Source of the DNA: Bryobacterales bacterium | GTDB lineage: Bacteria > Acidobacteriota > Terriglobia > Bryobacterales > Bryobacteraceae | Length of the DNA: 45,450 bases | Direction of reading: 5' to 3' | Assembly: GCA_003166865.1 (NCBI GenBank) | Contig: PMUP01000015.1 | Location: forward strand, 1 to 45,450 | Shown: piece after piece, positions 8,694 through 16,700 of the stretch | Layout of the letters: each line of letters starts with the position of its first letter | Position numbering within the stretch: position 1 is the stretch's first letter | The notes under the pieces: model-generated | The model's database searches: none | The model's input: only the letters and a program-made list of their open reading frames with translations | Told to the model about the DNA's origin: nothing | Made by a program: the position numbers and the translations under genes

Positions 8694-9614
8694 ATGAATC
8701 CTTTTCGCGCCATACTGCGTCCGGAGTATTTGTACCGGCCACGCCAAATCTGGCGCCGGCTGGGGAGGGATGCGATCCTCGCGCGGAACGAGGTTCGATT
8801 GGCTTGGGAACTGCCGGTTGAGATAGGCCCCACTTCATGTGTCGGGGAAGACATTCGCAATCTCGGGATTTACGACCGCGTAGTTGCCGAAGCGATCTTC
8901 CGCTTGTTGGATCCAGGCGAGCAGGCCTTCGACATTGGGGCTAACATCGGGCAGAACGCCTCCATCATGGCCCTGGTTGCTGGACGGCGAGGCCGGATCG
9001 TTGCATTTGAACCGGGCCCGATCGCTTGGCGCGTTCTGGCCAAGAACGTCGAAAGCTGGGCCGATTATGACCTCGCGCCGATCGCTGTGGTGCGAAAGGG
9101 TGTGAGTTCCCGCATCGGCACGGGTCTGCTGCGCGAGGCGGCTGATTTCGGGCAATTTTCAATGGAGGCCTATCATCCGGGCACAACGTGGAGTTCGCCG
9201 GAAAAGCCGCGCGAAATAGAGATCGAATTGACGACGCTGGATGCCTTTGTGCCAGACCAAACCGAGATCGGCCTGATCAAGATGGATGTGGAGGGGCACG
9301 AATCGTCCGTCTTGGACGGGGCCAGAGAACTGCTCCGGCAAAAGCGGATTCGCGACATCATTTTTGAGGACTATCGACCCCAGCCCAGCCCCGTCACGGC
9401 GCGATTGCAAGCTGCCGGGTATACGGTGTTCGCTCTTTTTCCCGCTTGGCGCAAGCCAGTCCTTCTCACTCTGAAAGAGCATGCGGAGGGGAAGAGCGGC
9501 TCGCACGTTCTCCTCAATTTTCTAGGGACACTCGACCCCGAGCGTGCCATAGCCCGATTTGAAAGCGCTGGTTGGAAATGCTTTCGCAGCAGCGCTCGCT
9601 TCAAACAAAAATAG
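8694..9614 (+). CDS. FkbM-family SAM-dependent methyltransferase
   Basis: A 306-residue methyltransferase of the FkbM type, which commonly O-methylates sugar hydroxyls or natural products. The S-adenosylmethionine site is seen as FDIGANIGQN (79-88), with FEPGP (105-109) for the acidic loop, and the FkbM signature KMDVEGHE (196-203) follows. The N-terminus (residues 1-50) is a basic, Arg-rich stretch with no signal peptide, so it is cytoplasmic. No ribosome site is visible before the ATG; the transcript leader appears short. It is divergent from an Alg11-like enzyme and tail to tail, 17 bases apart, with a second one. In this setting the likely substrate is a sugar of the lipid-linked glycan, an inference from position. 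A frameshifted duplicate lies at 10906-11829. Confidence 0.85.
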   Translation: MNPFRAILRPEYLYRPRQIWRRLGRDAILARNEVRLAWELPVEIGPTSCVGEDIRNLGIYDRVVAEAIFRLLDPGEQAFDIGANIGQNASIMALVAGRRGRIVAFEPGPIAWRVLAKNVESWADYDLAPIAVVRKGVSSRIGTGLLREAADFGQFSMEAYHPGTTWSSPEKPREIEIELTTLDAFVPDQTEIGLIKMDVEGHESSVLDGARELLRQKRIRDIIFEDYRPQPSPVTARLQAAGYTVFALFPAWRKPVLLTLKEHAEGKSGSHVLLNFLGTLDPERAIARFESAGWKCFRSSARFKQK

Positions 9615-9631
9615 CAGGCCTCGAGCACGGT

Positions 9632-10819
9632 TCAAGAGAATTCCTCCACTTGGCGCCGGATCTCCTGCATGAAGGTTTCGATGGTCCAGCGCGCGGCGCG
9701 CGCGTTGGCCTGGGCCGCGAGTTCGCGCTGTAAATCTTCGTCTTCCAGTACGCGCGAAATCTTGGCCGCGGCTTCGGCGGAGTTCTCAAACATCAGGCGG
9801 TCATCGAAGCCGGCGATCTCCATGGGGCCGCCCGAGCGGTGAACGAACGGGATGCAGCCGGCACGTTGAAACTCCGCTACGGCGATGCCGAAATGCTCGC
9901 GAACCATGCAGTGAATTCCGTAACGATGCCGCGCGACGATCTGGATCGTTTGTTCGCGCAGCAGATTGGTGTGCACGGTAAACCAGTCTGAGTGTTGTTT
10001 CGCGAGTTGGGCCAATTGACGTTCGGTCTCCGGATGGTCCCGGCTGCCGATGAGAGTAAATCGCACGGGGTGGCCGGACGCGCGGACCAGGCGAAGAATC
10101 TCCACGGCTTGCGGCCAATTCTTTTCGGGCGCTTGGCGTCCCAGAGCAACGAAGGAGCTTTCGCGCTGTTCCCAAGGGATGCCGGGAAAGCCGCCTGGAA
10201 CGGGAGGATGCACCACAACCGAATCGATTTCATAGGCTCCCCGAATGAGTCCGCGAGTGTACTCCGAATTGGCAAGGGTGACATTCCGGCGAATACGTTC
10301 CGGCGAAATTCCGCCGATCCATTTGCAAATGCCCCAGTAAAGAGCGACGCTGCCGGCAAACTGGTACCAACGTTTCTTATCGGATTCACGAGGCCACGAG
10401 TTCCATAGCTTATGCTCATTGGCGGCACCGGGCGTCGCGTTCCAAGGGAAATGAACGTATTGAATGCCTTTGGTTCCGAAGTCAAATTCGTTGTTGGTGC
10501 TGATGATAACGTCGAAGGGCTGGCGTGCGATGAGCCATTTGCAGCAGCGCGAAAGGAATGCAGCTTTGAGGAAATCCCCATGGAATGGCATCAGGGCGGG
10601 TATCCGATCATAAATAGACGGCACGTAGTGAATCTGGAAATCACTGGGCTTTAGGGCCGTACCGTAATAGCTGTTCAGTTCATCGCAATCGACTTTCCGC
10701 TTGGTCAAGAGCGTAAGCTCGGTGGAGTCACGCAGGGCTTGGATGGTCCATGCGGCAACGGCTTGTCCGCCACCGTGGCCTTCGAGCACCGGATGTACAA
10801 TCAGGACTCTCTGTTTCAC
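9632..10819 (-). CDS. Alg11-like GT4 glycosyltransferase (copy 2)
   Basis: A 395-residue paralog of the enzyme at 7454-8617, sharing the blocks LEGHGGGQ (12-19), TLANSEYT (181-188), VVHPPVPG (202-209), YGIHCMVREHFGIAVAE (300-316) and VHRSGGP (326-332). E308/E316 form the GT4 catalytic E-x7-E pair. The GTG at 10819 is chosen because it places the protein start exactly as in copy 1, a few residues before RVLIV. The open frame runs on to 11071, but that part is antisense to the duplicated methyltransferase remnant and has no GT similarity. No clear ribosome site precedes the GTG. Differences from copy 1, such as HTM to HCM and HNSGG to HRSGG near the donor site, suggest it may have diverged in acceptor or donor. 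Specificity is unknown. Confidence 0.8.
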   Translation of the reverse strand: MKQRVLIVHPVLEGHGGGQAVAAWTIQALRDSTELTLLTKRKVDCDELNSYYGTALKPSDFQIHYVPSIYDRIPALMPFHGDFLKAAFLSRCCKWLIARQPFDVIISTNNEFDFGTKGIQYVHFPWNATPGAANEHKLWNSWPRESDKKRWYQFAGSVALYWGICKWIGGISPERIRRNVTLANSEYTRGLIRGAYEIDSVVVHPPVPGGFPGIPWEQRESSFVALGRQAPEKNWPQAVEILRLVRASGHPVRFTLIGSRDHPETERQLAQLAKQHSDWFTVHTNLLREQTIQIVARHRYGIHCMVREHFGIAVAEFQRAGCIPFVHRSGGPMEIAGFDDRLMFENSAEAAAKISRVLEDEDLQRELAAQANARAARWTIETFMQEIRRQVEEFS

Positions 10820-10905
10820 TGATTTGGTTTGAGTATCACACGGCGGAGCGCGGGCTCCATGGATTTCCCGAATCGTTACACAATAGAAGGACGAGAGCCG
10901 GGCAG

Positions 10906-11829
10906 ATGAACATTTTCGCACCATCCAGCGCCCGGAGTATTTCTTCCACCCGCGCCAAGTTTGGCGCAGGCTGCGGAGACATGCGCTGCTCGCGAGCAAT
11001 GCGGTTCGAACGGCTTGGGGATTGCCGGTTGAGATTGATCCTATTTCACACGTCGGGGAAGACATTCTCAATCTCGGAGTCTACGACCGCGTAGTCGCCG
11101 AAGCGATCTTCCGGCTGTTAGATCCGAGCGAGCAGGCCATTGATGTTGGGGCTAACATCGGGCAGAACGTCTCGATCATGGCTCTGGTTGCTGGGCGGCG
11201 AGGCCGGGTGGTTGCATTTGAACCCGGCGCAATTTCCTGGAGCATCCCTAACTAAGAACGTCGAATCGTGGGCGGATTATGACCTCGCGCCGATCGCCGT
11301 CGTGCGAAAGGGGCTTAGCTCCCGCATTGGCACGGGCTGCTGCGCGAGTCGGTTGATCTCGGTGGATTCACAGTCGAGGAAGATCCTCAGGGCATGCCGA
11401 ACATTTGGCTGGAAGGGCGCGGATCAGAGATCGAACTCACATCGTTGGATGCATTTGTGCCCGGCCAAACCGAGATCGGCCTGATCAAGATTGATGTGGA
11501 AGGCCACGAATCGTCGGTCTTGGAAGGCGCGACACTGCTTTTACGGCAAAAGCGGATTCGCGACATTGTTTTTGAGGACTTTCCACCACAGCCGAGCCCG
11601 GCTACGTTGCGATTGCAAGCTGCCGGGTATACGGTGTTCGCTCTTTTCCCCACATGGCGCAAGCCAGTGCTTCTCACTCTGAAAGAGCACGCGGCGCATT
11701 TCGGCGGCTGCGAACCTTTACGACTTTACCCAGCGACGGCAAAAACGTACCAGCAACTACGTCCTCAACTTGGCCGGGGAAACCCGGAAGCCGAAACAAG
11801 TAGCCTTTCCCAGGCGTCTCACCTGCTGA
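10906..11829 (+). pseudogene. Decayed FkbM methyltransferase (four frameshifts)
   Basis: This is a broken copy of the intact FkbM gene at 8694-9614. Reading across frames recovers nearly the whole protein: RPEYFFHPRQVWRRL near the start, VGEDILNLGVYDRVVAEAIF, DVGANIGQNVSIMALVAG, ESWADYDLAPIAVVRKG, IKIDVEGHESSVLEGA and LQAAGYTVFALFPTWRKP. The frame changes within the first five codons, after the FEPGAISW segment near 11245, near 11338 (a lost base where copy 1 reads GGGTCTGCTG) and in a degraded stretch between about 11690 and 11750; the frame after that ends at a TGA, 11827-11829. Its start context resembles that of the intact copy. Clustered sequencing errors are possible, but four independent events and a degraded C-terminus point to real decay. 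No functional product is expected. Confidence 0.82.
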
Positions 11830-11900
11830 AGACAAAGGGTTAAGCGACGAGACCCAACACTGGCTTCGCTCGCGGCCATTCAGTTGCAACATATCAACAG

Positions 11901-13718
11901 ATGTCTTTCGCGGTGCCCGCTCGCAAAACGTCTTGGAATCAACGTTTAGCGGCTCTGCGCAACGTGCCACCCGTGCTGCGGCTGGTGTGGGACGCTGCTC
12001 CCGCCGTGGTGGCCAGCGGGATCGCGCTACGCTTGGTTAGCGCACTGATTCCAGTGGCGATGCTGACCATTTCCAAGTTCATCATCGACTTGATCAATGC
12101 GAAGCATTCCTCCACCATCCCAGCGCAAATGTGGTGGCTGCTCGGCGCTGAATTTCTACTGGCCGCGGCGAATCAGTTATTGGGCCGGACCATCGACTAC
12201 ACCGACGCTCGCCTGGCCGATGAGTTTACGCGCGAGGTCAGCCTGCGATTGATCCAGCATGCCACCCGGCTCGATCTGGCGTCGTTTGAAGATCCCAGCT
12301 TCCACGACGTGCTGGAACGCGCGCGCCAGCAAGCTACCGACCGCATCGGGATGCTCAACGCGATGGGCCGGCTGCTGCTGCAATCGATCACGCTCATTTC
12401 CCTCTCAGTCGCGGTAGTCTTCTACTCGCCGTGGCTGTTCTCGCTGCTGGTGGTTTGCGTAGTGCCCGCGTTCATGGGCGAAAGCCATTTCGCGTTCCTG
12501 GGCTATTCGCTGGCGCACGAGATCACGCCGGTGCGCCGCGAGGTGGACTATCTGCGCCTCATCGGCACCAGCAAGGAAAACGCCAAGGAAGTGAAGTTGT
12601 TCGGCCTGGGCGCCCATTTGCACGATCGTTACGCGTTGCTCACCGGCCAGATCATCGGCAAGAACATAAAGCTGACGCGCCGGCGTTTGGTGTGGGGGTC
12701 CTTATTCGCCGTCATCGGCTCCATCGGCTATTACGGCAGCTACGTATTTCTGGTGTGGCAGGCGTTGCAGGGACGCATCAGCATTGGCACGCTGATCCTG
12801 CTGACCGGCGCGATCGCCGGATCGAGCACGCAACTGCAAGGCGTCTTCTCCCTGTTCTCGCACATTTCCGATCAAGCCCTGCACTTGACGGACCTGATCG
12901 CCTTTCTCAAGGTGCAGCCCAACATCCGCTCGCGTCCCAACGCCATCCCGGCACCCCGGCCCATCCGGGATGGGTTCGATTTTCGGGATGTGTCGTTTCA
13001 TTATCCCGGGTCGTCGCGATTGATTCTAAATGACTTGAACTTCCGCTTGCATCCTGGTGAGCACGTTGCACTTGTGGGAGAAAACGGACAGGGCAAGACC
13101 ACCCTGGTAAAGTTGCTGGCGCGGCTCTACGACCCTACCAGTGGCGTCATTTACCTGGATGGGAATGACTTGCGCGACTACAACGTCGAAGAACTGCACA
13201 AGGAGATCGGCGTTATTTTTCAGGACTTTGTGCGCTACGACATGCCGGCCAGGATGAACATTGGCGTTGGCAAGATCGACGGCGTAGACGATGACGAAGC
13301 GCTCTGGATCGCTGCGAAAAAGAGCGGAGCCGATAGCTTGCTTCGCCGCTTTTCCTCCGGCCTGGACCAGATGCTGGGCCGGCGTTTTGAGGGCGGCGTG
13401 GATCTTTCCGGGGGCGAGTGGCAAAAATTCGCGCTGGCGCGGGCCTATCTGCGCGATGCCCAAGTGCTGATCCTGGACGAGCCGACCGCCGCGCTGGATG
13501 CCGTCGCGGAATCCGAGGTATTCGCCCGATTCGCGGATCTATCGCGCGGCAAGATGGCGCTGCTGATCTCGCACCGCTTTTCCACGGTGCGCAAGTCTGA
13601 CCGCATTGTGGTGCTGGAGGACGGCCAGATTTACGAAGAAGGAACTCACGATCAGCTAGTGGCCCATGGCGGCCGCTACGCGAGCCTTTTTGAATTGCAG
13701 GCTGCGAGCTACCGATGA
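11901..13718 (+). CDS. ABC exporter (fused permease-ATPase), coupled to glucan synthase
   Basis: A 605-residue half-transporter with six membrane helices (about 35-320) and one ATPase domain. Motifs: GENGQGKT (Walker A, 393-400), Q441, LSGGE (502-506), VLILDE (Walker B, 522-527) and H558. The last four bases overlap the start of the following glucan synthase gene (ATGA), so translation of the two is coupled. In rhizobia the exporter NdvA/ChvA works with the synthase NdvB/ChvB to move cyclic beta-1,2-glucan to the periplasm, and the arrangement here suggests the same partnership; the sequence alone does not prove the substrate. It is clearly different from the flippase at 3181-4998, having an LSGGEWQ signature and a different membrane half. 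A 71-base gap separates it from the end of the decayed methyltransferase. Confidence 0.82.
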   Translation: MSFAVPARKTSWNQRLAALRNVPPVLRLVWDAAPAVVASGIALRLVSALIPVAMLTISKFIIDLINAKHSSTIPAQMWWLLGAEFLLAAANQLLGRTIDYTDARLADEFTREVSLRLIQHATRLDLASFEDPSFHDVLERARQQATDRIGMLNAMGRLLLQSITLISLSVAVVFYSPWLFSLLVVCVVPAFMGESHFAFLGYSLAHEITPVRREVDYLRLIGTSKENAKEVKLFGLGAHLHDRYALLTGQIIGKNIKLTRRRLVWGSLFAVIGSIGYYGSYVFLVWQALQGRISIGTLILLTGAIAGSSTQLQGVFSLFSHISDQALHLTDLIAFLKVQPNIRSRPNAIPAPRPIRDGFDFRDVSFHYPGSSRLILNDLNFRLHPGEHVALVGENGQGKTTLVKLLARLYDPTSGVIYLDGNDLRDYNVEELHKEIGVIFQDFVRYDMPARMNIGVGKIDGVDDDEALWIAAKKSGADSLLRRFSSGLDQMLGRRFEGGVDLSGGEWQKFALARAYLRDAQVLILDEPTAALDAVAESEVFARFADLSRGKMALLISHRFSTVRKSDRIVVLEDGQIYEEGTHDQLVAHGGRYASLFELQAASYR

Positions 13719-16700
13719 GCCCACAAACGCAGACCCAAATTATAGAAGACGCCCCAACCGGGACTCTGTCGCCGGTGGTCAACGGTTTTCATGTTTCCGA
13801 TCGTCTGCGTGAGTGCGCGGCGAAGTTGCGCGAGCACGTCCGTGGGCCGTTAGCCTCCCGCTGGCTGAAGGACAACTATGCGCTCCTGCAATCCCAAATC
13901 ACCGATCTGCGGCACACGCTGCGCCCGGCATTCTTGCGCAAACTTCCGAACACAAGTGCAGGCGAACCGCGCATCCATCCGATTGCGGCCGGATGGCTGG
14001 CCGAAATTGCCGCCGAGTGGCTGGCGACGGCGCCGGGCGTTGTCGATTCCGATGTCCTGATGCCGTTCGCCCACGCCTTGAGAGAAAACCATTCTTTTGA
14101 AATGGCCGAGCTGTGGGCCTTCGCCCCCATGCTGAAGTTTGCGACCATCGAGCGGCTCTGCGCCAATCTGGAAATCGAGCGCGTGGTGGCCGGCTGCATT
14201 CGCACCGTCTGGGCGATGGAAGCCATTTCCTGGAAGGCTTTCGTCGAAACGGCCTCCCGTGCAGAAGCTGTGCTGCGGAAAGATCCGGCCGGGGTGTACG
14301 CGCGGATGGATTTCCCGACACGTGATCGATACCGCCTGGAGCTGAAGCGGCTCGCGCGCCGCGCCAAGCTGACAGAAGAAGAAGTGGCCACCGCCGCCCT
14401 CGAATGCGCCGAGCGAGCGCAGGCCGCCCCAGCCCAGGACAATGACAACAGCGACACGCGGACGCATCACGTCGGCTACTATCTGATCGGACCGGGCGCG
14501 AGAGACTTTCGCCGCACGGTTGGCTCCAAGGCTTCGCCGGCCTGGCTCTTGTTAGATCTTGTCGAGAGTTACCCGAACACGTGCTACACCGCTGTCGTGG
14601 CGATCCTGACGGCGCTGCTGGTCGCTGGCTTCGCGTGGATGGCCGGGCCGATTCCCTGGTGGACGTTCGCGTTCCTCATCGTCCCAGCCAGCCAGGCGGC
14701 GCTCGAGATCACCAATGCGGGCGTGAGCCGTCTGCTGGATCCACGGGTGATCCCTTGCATGGACTTCGCGGACACGATTCCTGACGACTGCAAGACCATG
14801 GTGGTGATTCCCACGCTTCTGCTCTCCGAGGCCGGTTGCGCGAAGCTGCTCAAGGATCTCGAGATTCGTTATCTGGCCAATCGTGATCGCAACCTGATCT
14901 TCGCTCTGCTGACCGATTTTCCCGACGCCAACGGACCCGAGACCGATGGCGACGCCGTTTTGAACTCGTGCTCCGACGGCATTCGACAGTTGAACAAGCG
15001 CTATGGCTCCGAGGAACACGGGCCATTTTATCTGCTGCACCGCGCGCGCCGCTGGAATCCGCAAGAGCGCAAATGGATGGGGTATGAACGCAAGCGCGGC
15101 AAGCTGAACGACCTGAACAAGCTGCTACTGGGCCGTGGAAACTGGTTCGATACCGCCGTCGGCGATCTGTCGCGCCTGGATGAAATCCGTTTTGTGATCA
15201 CGCTGGACACCGACACGCACCTCCCTCGCGACACCGCCGCGCAGATGGTGGCCGCGATGGCGCATCCGTTGAACCGCCCGATTCTGGATCCCGTGACGAA
15301 TGCCGTCACAGAGGGCTACGCGCTGCTGCGGCCGAAAGTGGCCATCGGTGTCGACTCCGCCCACCGTTCCTGGATTGCCCGCATATTTAGCGGCCAGCCA
15401 GGCTTTGATCCCTACGCGACTTCGGTCTCCGATGTCTATTACGATCTTCACGGACAGGCTAGCTTCACCGGAAAAGGCATCTACGATGTACGCGCCTTCG
15501 ACGCCGCCGTCGGCGAGCGCTTTCCGGAGAACGCCATACTGAGCCACGATCTCATCGAAGGCGAGCACGGCCGCACCGGCCTCATGAATGTTGAGTTGGT
15601 AGAAGACTACCCGGCCACTTACGGTGCGTTTTCGAAACGCAAACACCGCTGGGTGCGTGGCGATTGGCAGCTGCTTCCGTGGTTGTTTGCTCATCCGCCG
15701 GTTCCTGACGGGCGCGCCGCCAAGAATCCCCTTTCGGCTCTATCGCGCTGGAAGATCCTGGATAACCTTCGCCGCAGTTTGCTTGAGATTTCGGTGCTTT
15801 TGCTGTTGCTGGCGGGCTGGCTCGCGGCCCCGCACCCGGTACTTTGGACTTTCGCCGTGCTGCTACTCTGGCAGCTTCCCGCCTACGCGGATATGTTGCT
15901 GAGCATCATTCGCGCGCCCGAGCGCCGCTTTTGGAGGGCTTTCAGCAAATTGCTCGGCGGGCGTTTCCTCGACAGCCACCGCGATACTCTTCTCAACCTG
16001 GTTTTTATTCCGCATCAAGCCTGCCTCATGGCCGACGCTATCGGTCGCACGCTGTGGCGCAAATATGTTAGTGGTGCGAACTTGCTCGAATGGGAGACCA
16101 TGGCGCAATCGGAGCTGGGAGCCGGACCGCGTTTCGGGATCTTCGACCGGTATCTTTACATCTCATCGCTGCTGTGGTTGCCTTTCCTGTTTCTGGTCAG
16201 CCCGCTCCCGGTTATCGTCGCGCTGATTGGCGCGGTTTGGGTTACCGCCCCGCTGGTGGCGGGTTGGCTCAACGAATCGTTGCCGAAGGGCGCGGCGATG
16301 CCGCCCAAGGATCGAGACTTTCTGCGAGAGACGGCTCTTCGCACCTGGCGTTACTTCGCCGACCATTCCACGGCGGAGCATCACTGGCTGGTGCCCGACA
16401 ACGCACAGGAAGACCCGCCGCTTGTGGCGCACAATATTTCGCCGACGAATCTCGGGTTTTCGCTGACGGCGCAGTTGGCGGCGCATGATTTCGGGTACTT
16501 GGGTTTGGACGAGTTGTCCATCTCGATCCAGCGGGTCTTGGAAACCATGGCGGGCATGCCGCGCCACCGTGGGCATTTCTTCAACTGGTATCAGACACAT
16601 ACCCGCCGCCCCCTTGCGCCCCAATACGTTTCGAGCGTCGATAGTGGGAACCTCGCCGCCTCCCTGGCGACGCTCCGCCAAGGCTGTCTGCTGTTATTGA

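Larger units (their letters stand above)
7454..11829. repeat. Tandem duplication of a GT4|FkbM divergent gene pair
   Basis: Unit 1 (7454-9614) and unit 2 (9632-11829) have the same layout: a leftward Alg11-like gene, a short divergent promoter gap and a rightward FkbM gene. Similarity extends through both coding regions and into the sequence just before the FkbM start codons (a box related to ACAATA, then a GCAG before ATG). Unit 2 keeps an intact glycosyltransferase but its methyltransferase has collapsed. No insertion sequence or long direct repeat marks the ends. Confidence 0.75.

Noticed and set aside
10820-11071. N-terminal extension of the second Alg11-like gene
   Set aside because: It is antisense to the FkbM remnant, shows no GT similarity, and the paralog starts just before RVLIV; GTG at 10819 is preferred.
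7454-11829. Transposon as cause of the duplicated pair
   Set aside because: No transposase, terminal inverted repeats or target duplication seen; simple tandem duplication is enough.
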